Source: CAYMYN01 sp964394665
GTDB taxonomy: Bacteria > Planctomycetota > UBA1135 > GCA-002686595
Direction of reading: 5' to 3'
NCBI GenBank assembly: GCA_964394665.1
Contig: CAYMYN010000035.1
Location: 1-44,253 of the forward strand
DNA length: 44,253 nt
Shown: one piece after another, positions 38,217 through 44,253 of the stretch
Numbering within the stretch: position 1 is the first letter of the stretch
How the letters are laid out: each line of letters begins with the position of its first letter
Position numbers and translations under genes: made by a program
Notes under the pieces: generated by a model
Database searches by the model: none
What the model was told of the DNA's origin: nothing
The model's input: the letters and a program-made list of their open reading frames with translations, nothing else

Positions 38217-39677
38217 CTAGCGGCGCTCGGGCTTGCCGCCCGGGGACCAGGTCGGATCCACGCGGCCGTCGCTCAAGAGGCGCACGGCTTCCAGCGCGGC
38301 GCGGACCGCGTCCTCCATGTGGCCGTAGTCGAGGCTCTCGGGCCGATCGCTCACGCGGTGGTAGTCGGTGTGCATGCCGTAGGAGCTGAGGGTCTGGGCG
38401 ACGATCCCGATGTTGGCGAAGGCGATGTTGTCCGAGCGGAAGAAGAAACCCTGCTCGGGGCGCGGATCGTCGACGATCGGGAGCTCGGCGGCCCGGAAGT
38501 GCTGCATCAGGTTCGTGCGCTCGGGCCCGGTCAGCCACAGGCGCCCCGGTCCCTCGAGCTGCGGGTCGGGCCGGCCGAGCATCTCGAAGTTGAGGTTCGC
38601 GACCGTGCGCTCGAGGGGCTCGGCCGGGTGGTCGAGATAGTGATAGGTGCCGAGCAGCCCACGCTCCTCCCCCGTGGCGAGCAACACGACGAGCGTGCGC
38701 GCGGGTGGCCCCGCGGCGACCAACGCGTGGGCGATCTCGAGCACCGCCGCGACCCCCGAGGCGTCGTCGTCGGCGCCGTTGAAGACGAAGTCGCCCCCCT
38801 GCGGCGGATCGGCCGCGAGGGCCTTGTCGCGGGCGGCCTCGTCGATGCCGATGTGGTCGAAGTGGGCGCTCAGCACGATCACTTCCTGCGCCAGCTCGGG
38901 GCGTTCGGGCGTGCCGACGCCGGGGATGCGCGCCAACACGTTGTGGCACTGCAGGGCCTCCAGCTCGGCGTGTTGGACCAGGCTCAGGGCGCGCACCTCG
39001 CCGCTGCGCACCCGTTGGGCGAACTCGCCGCGCACCCGCACCGTCGGCGCGCCACGGGGGGCCTCGCCGCTGCGCCGCTGGAGACGCCCGATCTCCGGCC
39101 CCGACCACGGTTCACCCGCCCGCGCGCTGCCCGGCACCACGATCAACGCCCGGCGCGCGAGCTCCTGCGCGTGGTCCTCGGCCAACCGCCGCTGTTCGCC
39201 GCGTCCATCGACGAAGAGCGCGCCCCGGGCTCCCTCCTCGAGCGGCGGCGGCGCCGCGCCGCGCTCGAGGATCGCCAGCTCGACGCGCTCCACCGATCCC
39301 CGGCCCTCCTGCACGTCGAAGTCGACCCCCGCCCGGGCCGCGTGCGCCTTGCCCGCGGCGTCGTACCAGACGAGCTCCGGCGCCGCCGAGACGAGGGAGC
39401 GCTGCAAGGGGACGACCTGCAGGAAGCCTTCGTCGCCCGCGGGCTCGCAGCCCTGGGCCGCGAGCACCCGCGCCAGATAGTGCGCGACTTCGAGGAGCTC
39501 GGGACTCGCGGTGCTGCGCCCCGCGCGTTCGTCCGCCGCCAGGTAGTGCACGTGCGCCGCGAGGGTCGCGGCCTCGACCCGCGGGGCGAGGGCGGGCAGC
39601 TCCGCCGGCGCTTGGGGCGCGGCGAACGAGAGCCCTACGAGGAAGACGAGTTGCACGCAGGCGGGGGGCATCGGCAT
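38217..39677 (-). CDS. Exported M28-family metallopeptidase
   Basis: A 486-residue protein. MPMPPACVQLVFLVGLSFAAPQA is a signal peptide. ATLAAHVHYLAADERAGRSTASPE starts the aminopeptidase-like fold; a PA-like insertion is present (about 120-215). Zinc-site motifs are VIVLSAHFDHIG (His, Asp), FNGADDDASGVAAVLEIAHAL (Asp), LLATGEERGLLG (Glu, catalytic), NFEMLGRPDP and the final DYHRVSDRPESLDYGHM (His). These fit PF04389 di-zinc aminopeptidases, which act outside the cytoplasm on peptides. ATG 39677 is preferred over GTG 39695 because TACGGT lies just 6 nt before it. Confidence 0.88.
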   Translation of the reverse strand: MPMPPACVQLVFLVGLSFAAPQAPAELPALAPRVEAATLAAHVHYLAADERAGRSTASPELLEVAHYLARVLAAQGCEPAGDEGFLQVVPLQRSLVSAAPELVWYDAAGKAHAARAGVDFDVQEGRGSVERVELAILERGAAPPPLEEGARGALFVDGRGEQRRLAEDHAQELARRALIVVPGSARAGEPWSGPEIGRLQRRSGEAPRGAPTVRVRGEFAQRVRSGEVRALSLVQHAELEALQCHNVLARIPGVGTPERPELAQEVIVLSAHFDHIGIDEAARDKALAADPPQGGDFVFNGADDDASGVAAVLEIAHALVAAGPPARTLVVLLATGEERGLLGTYHYLDHPAEPLERTVANLNFEMLGRPDPQLEGPGRLWLTGPERTNLMQHFRAAELPIVDDPRPEQGFFFRSDNIAFANIGIVAQTLSSYGMHTDYHRVSDRPESLDYGHMEDAVRAALEAVRLLSDGRVDPTWSPGGKPERR

Positions 39678-39683
39678 CGCCCC

Positions 39684-39689
39684 ACCGTA
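39684..39689 (-). promoter_or_regulatory. Putative -10 element TACGGT
   Basis: TACGGT on the minus strand, 6 nt before ATG 39677; supports that start and a leaderless message. Confidence 0.35.
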
Positions 39690-39729
39690 GGGCACGCCCC
39701 GGAGCCTGGCGACCCTCCCCCGCCGGCCG

Positions 39730-39981
39730 TCAGGCGACTACTTCGCGGATCGTGCGCAGGAGCTCCTCGTTCGCGCGCGGATCGCCGACGTGGATGCGCA
39801 CGGCGCCCGGTACGTGGCGCGGCACGCTGACGATGCCCGGCGCCAGACGTCGATTGACCTTGCGGGCGAGCTCGGCCGGCTTCGAAACCTCGAGCAGGAT
39901 CCAATCGCCGATGGACGGCAGGGGCCGAACTCCGGGGATGGAAGCCAGGCGGGAGTAGAAGCGCTCCTTCTCCTCGTGCAT
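39730..39981 (-). CDS. Stand-alone C-terminal domain of a HisC-like aminotransferase
   Basis: An 83-residue protein. EKERFYSRLASIPGVRPLPSIGDWILLEVSKPAELARKVNRRL and VPGAVRIHVGDPRANEELLRTIREVV match the small C-terminal domain of histidinol-phosphate aminotransferase and CobD-type PLP enzymes. The PLP lysine and the large domain are absent, so it cannot be a transaminase alone. AGGGAGG at 39987-39993, 5 nt before ATG 39981, sets the start; an upstream ATG at 39999 is possible. Either a decayed remnant or a small regulatory or binding protein. The 313 nt between it and homoserine kinase is a divergent gap. Confidence 0.65.
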   Translation of the reverse strand: MHEEKERFYSRLASIPGVRPLPSIGDWILLEVSKPAELARKVNRRLAPGIVSVPRHVPGAVRIHVGDPRANEELLRTIREVVA

Positions 39982-39986
39982 TCGAT

Positions 39987-39993
39987 CCTCCCT
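39987..39993 (-). promoter_or_regulatory. Strong Shine-Dalgarno site AGGGAGG
   Basis: AGGGAGG 5 nt before ATG 39981 on the minus strand; it decides the start of the short aminotransferase-like gene and argues that the gene is translated. Confidence 0.55.
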
Positions 39994-40041
39994 CTGCATG
40001 CGGTACTCTCGGGGGGCGGTCGTCGGAGTCGGCGCCCGGAG

Positions 40042-40065
40042 GCCACCCCCCAGCCAGGGGGTGGC
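40042..40065. other. Hairpin in the divergent gap before homoserine kinase
   Basis: A 9-bp perfect stem (GCCACCCCC with GGGGGTGGC) and a 6-nt loop, flanked by a further 7-bp pair (GAGTCGG at 40026-40032, CCGACTC at 40083-40089). The gap 39982-40294 contains this structured part and an A/T-richer spot (TTATCT near 40212), but no gene. Confidence 0.45.
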
Positions 40066-40294
40066 TCGCCGCGGGGACCCTTCCGACTCGGTGCGCCCGG
40101 CGGGGCCCCCGACCCTGGCCCGTCCCCGGGAGGTGCCTCTCCGATCAGGGCGAGCGCCGTCGAATCTGGGTCGGGTAGCCGGTCGCCGAGCCGCCACCGC
40201 TGAGGGCCACCTTATCTAGTGTGGGGAGCACCTCCAAGCACAACCTGGCGAGGGCGACGCGCCCATCCCAGGATCGGCACTCGATTCCCCGCCC

Positions 40295-41218
40295 ATGGAC
40301 ATCCCGCATCCCACGCTCCGCGTTCCAGCCTCGACCTCCAATCTGGGTCCGGGCTTCGACCTCCTGGGGCTGGCCCTCGACCTGCCCCTGACCGTGACGG
40401 TCCTGGGCGAGCACGACGGACCGGCGCCAGCGCTGGTCCGCACCCGCGGCGAGGCCCAGGGTTGGCCGCGCGAAGGCGAGCTCCTGTGCCGCGCCCTCGA
40501 GCTGGGCGCCCGTCGACTGGGCCTCGCGTCGGCGCCCCTCGCCTTGGAGGTGCACTCGGACATTCCCCTCGAACGCGGCTTCGGCAGCAGCGGGGCCGCG
40601 ATCGTCGCCGGCCTGGTCCTCGCCAGTCGACTCGCCGGGCGAGCGGTGCAAGCGCGCGAGTCGTTGGGCTGGGCCCTCGAGCTCGAAGGCCACCCCGACA
40701 ACGTCACGCCGGCCCTGCTGGGCGGATGCACGCTCTCCGTGCCCACGGCGCGCGGGCTGGTCTGGCTGCGCCAGGAGGTGCACGCCTCGATCCGCATCGC
40801 CCTGGCTTGGCCGCGGCGCACGCTCCCCACGCGCGAGGCGCGTCGCGTGCTCCCCACGACCGTGCCCTTCGCCGACGCGGTCGAGAACCCGCGCCGCCTG
40901 GCGCTGCTGCTCGAGGGCCTGCGCAGCGCCGACCCCGAGTGCCTGGGGTTGGGCGGCGAGGATCGCCTGCACGTCCCCTACCGCGTGGGCCTGATCCCCG
41001 GCGCCGGCGAAGCGTTGCGCGCGGCGCGCGACGCGGGGGCCTGGCTCGCGACCCTGTCGGGCAGCGGCTCGGGACTGGTGGCCCTGGCCGACGGGGCGCG
41101 CGTCGAAGCGGTCGCGGACGCCCTGCGCGCGGAGCTCGAGCGCGCCGAGCCGGGGGCCCAGGCGCGCGTCGTGGCCATCGACACGCTGGGCGCGGTCGGC
41201 GCGGCCCCGGCGGGTTGA
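40295..41218 (+). CDS. thrB: Homoserine kinase
   Basis: A 307-residue GHMP kinase. RVPASTSNLGPGFDLLGLALDLPL is the N-terminal ThrB signature, the ATP loop is PLERGFGSSGAAIVAGLVLAS, EGHPDNVTPALLGGCTLS follows, and LATLSGSGSGLVALAD is the third GHMP motif. Homoserine kinase phosphorylates homoserine using ATP in threonine synthesis. The protein has the usual length (about 300). ThrC is not in the window. The gene is preceded by a structured divergent gap and followed, convergently, by the EI-like gene at 13 nt. Confidence 0.92.
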   Translation: MDIPHPTLRVPASTSNLGPGFDLLGLALDLPLTVTVLGEHDGPAPALVRTRGEAQGWPREGELLCRALELGARRLGLASAPLALEVHSDIPLERGFGSSGAAIVAGLVLASRLAGRAVQARESLGWALELEGHPDNVTPALLGGCTLSVPTARGLVWLRQEVHASIRIALAWPRRTLPTREARRVLPTTVPFADAVENPRRLALLLEGLRSADPECLGLGGEDRLHVPYRVGLIPGAGEALRAARDAGAWLATLSGSGSGLVALADGARVEAVADALRAELERAEPGAQARVVAIDTLGAVGAAPAG

Positions 41219-41231
41219 GCGGCGCGAAGCG

Positions 41232-42989
41232 TCAGGGACGCGGCTCGCCCGCTTCGCGCGCGGCGCGCTGCGCGTCGGGGAGCTCGAGCGCGCGGATGCT
41301 CTCGGTCACCTCGCGCAACTCGTCGGGCGCGACGATCAGCCGGCGCACGCCGAGCCCGATCAGGATCGGCAGCGCCGCGGGGCGCGACCCGAGGGAACCG
41401 AAGACCGCGAGGGAGCACCCGGCGCGTTCGGCCGCCGCGACCACCTCGCCGACCACGCGCAGCACGACCGGGTGCAGGGGATCGAAGGACCCGGCGAGCG
41501 GACGGTTCTCGCGGTCGACCGCCAGGAGGTACTGGGCGAGGCCGTCGAGGTTGAGCAGCAGGTGCTCCGCCAGGCGCGCCCAGGTATCCGCCTGCAGGGC
41601 GGACACCGGCGTCTCCAGGATCGCCGCCAGGGGCAACCGCTCTAGGGTCGCGAGCCCTTGCTGCTGCGCGGCGTGGCGCTCCTCCGCCGCCAACTCGGCG
41701 ACGCGCGCGAACTCGCGCGGATCGCTCACGAAGGGCAACGCGACGCGCCGCGGCGCGGCGGGTCGGGCCACGAGCAGCGCCCGGAGTTGGCGGCGCAACA
41801 CGTCTTCGTTCGCGAGCAGGGCGCGGATCCCGGCCGAACCCAGCGCCGGGTTCGGCTCGCGGCCGGCGTGCAGGAAGTCGAGCTCGAGCGCCGAGTCCAC
41901 CGCCAACAACCGGAAGGTCACCGGTCGTCCAGCGGCCAGCTCGAGCACGGCGTCGTAGTGCGCCAACAGCGACTCGAAGCTCGGCGCGCGCGCGTCGAGC
42001 AGGTACTGCAGCTCGGTGCGATAGAGCCCCACCTCCGAGACTCCGCTGGCGACGGCGCGCTCGACCTGGGGCAGGTTTCCGCAACCCGCGTCGACCTCGA
42101 CCGCGACGCCGTCCGCGGTGCGCGTGGGCCCCTGCGCCTCGGAGTCCGCGGCGGGCTCCGCGACCGCCCGCGCCCCGCGCTCCGAGCCGAGCTCGCGGTA
42201 CTGGAGCAGCACGCGCTCCTCGGGCCGAACGCGCAGCAGCCCCTCCGAGGCGTCCAGGATCGCGAAGTCCCCTTCGCGGGCCGCGTTCAGCAGCCCTTCG
42301 ACGCCGACCAGCGTCGGGACGCCCATCGAGCGCGCGAGCAGGGCCGCGTGGCTCGCCGGCCCGCCCTCCTGGGCCACGATGCCGAGCACGCCCTCGCCGT
42401 CCGCGCCGATCAGGTCCACGATCGAGAGCTCGCGCGCGACCAGGATGCACCCGCGCCGCGCGTCGGAGTCCTCGGGCCGCGCCAGGCCCTCGCGCTCGAG
42501 ACAACGCAGGACGCGGATGCCCACGTCCCGCAGGTCCACGGCGCGCTCGCGCAGGGCCTCGCTCTCGACCAGCTTGAAGATGCGGTCGAAGTCCGCCACG
42601 ACCTTGCCGATGGCGGCCTCCAGGCTCATCTGTTCGTTGAGGATCTGGTTCTCGACGTCCGAGATGAACACCGAGTCGCGCAGGTAGGCGACGTGCGTGT
42701 CGAGGATGCGCACGTGGGCCTCGGGGACGCGTCCCTCGAGGCGCCCGCGCAGCTCGGCGAGCTCGCCCTGCGCCGCGCCGAGCGCGCGGTGGAAGCGATT
42801 GAGCTCGTGCTCGACCCGATCGAGCGGCACCCGCCGCGGGCCGACGTCGAAGGGGTCCTCGGCGACGCGCACCAGTCGCCCCAGGGCCAGGCCGGGCGCG
42901 ACCGGGGTCCCGCGCAGCACCGGTCCGCGGGGGGCGGCGGGGGAATCGCCCTGGGTCGCCACGGTCTCTGCCGTTCGTCGTTCGTCCAT
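41232..42989 (-). CDS. PTS enzyme I-like protein with a degenerate PEP-binding domain
   Basis: A 585-residue EI-family protein. The N-terminal half is intact: VLRGTPVAPGLALGRLV, HVRILDTHVAYLRD, and the phospho-His motif EGGPASHAALLARSMGVPTLVG (His214). The C-terminal PEP-binding barrel is altered: the RTLDIGGDK-type loop reads FRLLAVDSAL, the IGTNDLxQY motif reads LNLDGLAQY, and the catalytic Cys-Gly-Glu motif reads VFGS (Phe530 in place of Cys). FLRTE survives as GLYRTE. Normal EI transfers phosphate from PEP to HPr; this protein probably cannot do so from PEP and may take phosphate from another EI or act in regulation. No HPr or EII is nearby. Confidence 0.82.
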   Translation of the reverse strand: MDERRTAETVATQGDSPAAPRGPVLRGTPVAPGLALGRLVRVAEDPFDVGPRRVPLDRVEHELNRFHRALGAAQGELAELRGRLEGRVPEAHVRILDTHVAYLRDSVFISDVENQILNEQMSLEAAIGKVVADFDRIFKLVESEALRERAVDLRDVGIRVLRCLEREGLARPEDSDARRGCILVARELSIVDLIGADGEGVLGIVAQEGGPASHAALLARSMGVPTLVGVEGLLNAAREGDFAILDASEGLLRVRPEERVLLQYRELGSERGARAVAEPAADSEAQGPTRTADGVAVEVDAGCGNLPQVERAVASGVSEVGLYRTELQYLLDARAPSFESLLAHYDAVLELAAGRPVTFRLLAVDSALELDFLHAGREPNPALGSAGIRALLANEDVLRRQLRALLVARPAAPRRVALPFVSDPREFARVAELAAEERHAAQQQGLATLERLPLAAILETPVSALQADTWARLAEHLLLNLDGLAQYLLAVDRENRPLAGSFDPLHPVVLRVVGEVVAAAERAGCSLAVFGSLGSRPAALPILIGLGVRRLIVAPDELREVTESIRALELPDAQRAAREAGEPRP

Positions 42990-43040
42990 GGAGGCTGGGT
43001 TCCCCGGCTCGTGCCCCGCTCACGAAGGCGTTGCGCACCC

Positions 43041-43070
43041 TATGCTAGCAGCCCTCCCCCAGCCCACCAA
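43041..43070. promoter_or_regulatory. Overlapping divergent -10 elements TATGCTAGCA
   Basis: Plus strand TATGCT (43041-43046) faces the nuclease gene, 28 nt before ATG 43075. Minus strand TAGCAT (43047-43042) faces the EI-like gene, with TTGGTG as -35 (43070-43065) at 17 nt. The two -10 boxes share bases, so use of one should compete with the other. Confidence 0.5.
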
Positions 43071-43074
43071 CGCG

Positions 43075-44250
43075 ATGCGCAGCCCCCGAATCACCCCGCT
43101 CGTCCTGCTCGTCACCCCGTTCCTCGCCGCCTTCCTGGCGCCGCCCTCCGACCCGGCACCGGGGCGCGCGAGCGCGACGTCCGTGGCGCGCGCGGCGCAG
43201 GACGCGGAGCGAGCCGCCCCCACCCCGCCGCGCGAGTGGCTGCGCGGTCCGTACGAGATCGTGCGCGTCGTCGACGGTGACACGCTGCACGTGCGGCGCG
43301 AGGGGCGCATCGAGAAGCTGCGCCTGCTCTCGGTCGACACCGAGGAGAAGCTCGGCCCGGGCGGCGCCGCGTCGGAGAGCAAGCCCGGAACGGTGTTCGG
43401 GGAGGAGACCAGCGTGTGGGCGCGCGAGCTGTTCGAGTCCTTCGCCGAGGAGGACGGCCGCACGCGCGTGCGCCTGGTGATCCCCGGCGGGGACGAACGG
43501 CTCGACGTGTACGGTCGCCTGCTGTGCCACGTGCTGCTCCCCGACGACCGGGACTTCAACCTCCTGCTCGTGCGCTCGGGGAAGAGCCCCTACTTCTCGA
43601 AGTACGGCTACAGCGAGGTCGACCACGGAGCGTTCGTCGAGGCTCAGCGCCTGGCGCAGGCCGAGGCGCTCGGCATCTGGGACCCGGCCACCAACCGCCC
43701 GCGGACCGCCGGGGCTCCCTCGGCTCGCCGACCCTACGAGCGGCTCCTGCCCTGGTGGGAGGCCCGCGCGCAGGCTCTCGCTGGCTTCCAGGAGCGCCAC
43801 CTCGCCGCGCCCCTCGCGGTCGTCGCGGCCGATTCGCCCGAGGCGTTGGCGCGGGCCGCCGCGCGCGAGGGCACCGAAGTCGAGGTCTTCGGCGAGATCG
43901 ATCGCCTGTTCGACGAGACCGATGGCTCGCTCACGGTGCTGCTGCGGGGTTCGGATCGCCAGCGGCTGGTGCGCGTGCGCATCGCCGCCGACGCTCGCTC
44001 CGCCCACGACGGGCTCGACTTCGCCGGACGGCGCGCCGAGTACCGGCAGAACTTCGTCTACGTGCGCGGCCGGCTGCGCGACACCGGGCGGGGCTTCGAG
44101 CTGCGCTCGAGCTCCCCCGAGCAATGGAGCGCGGGCGGCCCGGAGCCCGTGTTCCCCGAGTCCCGCGCGGGATCCGCGGTCGACGGGCCCGGGGAGCGGG
44201 CGGCGCGCGACGCAGCCCGCGCCGTCGAGCGGATCGGGGTGGGGCGATGA
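43075..44250 (+). CDS. Exported thermonuclease (SNase-like) protein
   Basis: A 391-residue protein. A signal segment (RITPLVLLVTPFLAAFLA) precedes an SNase domain at about 58-210: IVRVVDGDTLHVRREG (Asp67, Asp69), KLRLLSVDTEE (Arg83, Asp88, Glu91, matching Arg35, Asp40, Glu43 of staphylococcal nuclease) and LDVYGRLLCHVLL (the Arg87 equivalent). ALGIWDP is the usual end. A C-terminal half (about 255-391) has an OB-like strand pattern (EVEVFGEIDRLF, SLTVLLRG, NFVYVRGRL). It should be a secreted Ca2+-type nuclease. Its stop overlaps an ATG at 44247 (ATGA), probably the next gene of the operon. Confidence 0.85.
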   Translation: MRSPRITPLVLLVTPFLAAFLAPPSDPAPGRASATSVARAAQDAERAAPTPPREWLRGPYEIVRVVDGDTLHVRREGRIEKLRLLSVDTEEKLGPGGAASESKPGTVFGEETSVWARELFESFAEEDGRTRVRLVIPGGDERLDVYGRLLCHVLLPDDRDFNLLLVRSGKSPYFSKYGYSEVDHGAFVEAQRLAQAEALGIWDPATNRPRTAGAPSARRPYERLLPWWEARAQALAGFQERHLAAPLAVVAADSPEALARAAAREGTEVEVFGEIDRLFDETDGSLTVLLRGSDRQRLVRVRIAADARSAHDGLDFAGRRAEYRQNFVYVRGRLRDTGRGFELRSSSPEQWSAGGPEPVFPESRAGSAVDGPGERAARDAARAVERIGVGR

Positions 44251-44253
44251 CCG
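44247..44253 (+). CDS. Possible start of the next gene (cut by window edge)
   Basis: ATG at 44247 overlaps the TGA of the nuclease gene in the ATGA form common in this window. Only two codons are visible, so nothing more can be said. Confidence 0.25.

Noticed and set aside
40000..40197. Upstream extension of the short aminotransferase-like gene to about 155 residues
   Set aside because: The added residues are Arg/Gly/Pro-rich with no similarity to aminotransferases, and a strong Shine-Dalgarno site supports ATG 39981.
1..44253. CRISPR arrays, tRNA or rRNA genes, insertion sequences, prophage or integron signs
   Set aside because: I saw no repeated spacers, cloverleaf-like sequence with a CCA end, transposase motifs or terminal inverted repeats anywhere in the window.

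Overview
The window is chromosomal-looking DNA of very high G+C (roughly 70 percent by eye), almost fully coding, with short gaps, frequent ATGA/GTGA start-stop overlaps and no tRNA, rRNA, CRISPR or insertion sequence that I can see. Several features fit a Planctomycetota-like bacterium, perhaps one of the high-GC lineages: futalosine-pathway menaquinone genes, many lipoproteins and exported proteins of unknown role, a beta-propeller lipoprotein with a Gly-run linker, AlkP-superfamily and M64/M28 peptidases, and several archaeal-type genes. That assignment is inference; no marker gene here settles it.

Layout. 1-4435: an unknown partial gene, a rhodanese, a membrane-anchored AlkP-superfamily phosphodiesterase and an anchored regulatory-like-domain protein. 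4447-8500: a MATE transporter facing a Cys/Met-metabolism PLP enzyme (their stops share CTAG), a FabZ-like dehydratase and, unexpectedly for a bacterium, a short Pus10-type pseudouridine synthase. 8695-12419: Lgt, an RNase HII-like protein, an FAD oxidoreductase and a small membrane protein. 12555-16869: a beta-propeller lipoprotein and a long exported protein ending in a cysteine-less thioredoxin fold. 17042-19885: mqnC-mqnE plus a DCC-family thiol protein. 19873-25528: amidase, cupin, M64 peptidase, RluA-type pseudouridine synthase and RNA-methyltransferase-like gene. 25632-28126: a three-lipoprotein cluster (COG3014-like, YcfL-like, LpoB-like). 28180-32375: mqnA, a small zinc-ribbon membrane protein, then both subunits of an archaeal-type DNA topoisomerase VI. 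32386-38094: small exported proteins, a lipoprotein methyltransferase, a zinc-ribbon gene interrupted by an in-frame UGA, a repeat-containing coiled-coil protein with a small lipoprotein, a MauE-like/thioredoxin fusion and a methyltransferase. 38217-44250: an M28 peptidase, a stand-alone aminotransferase C-terminal domain, homoserine kinase, a degenerate PTS enzyme I and an exported SNase-like nuclease.

Working together: MqnA, MqnC and MqnE are three of the futalosine-route enzymes for menaquinone. Lgt would lipidate the many lipoproteins. Top6B and Top6A form one type IIB topoisomerase. The three lipoproteins at 25632-28126 look like an outer-membrane/peptidoglycan module.

The most notable items are (i) the Topo VI pair, (ii) the bacterial Pus10 lacking the usual N-terminal half, (iii) a small zinc-ribbon gene read continuously through one UGA where a cysteine might be expected, and (iv) a recurrent -10-like hexamer (TATGCT, TAGCAT, TAGGAT, TATCCT and variants) in front of about twenty genes, often only 6-9 nt from the start codon, which predicts many leaderless transcripts.
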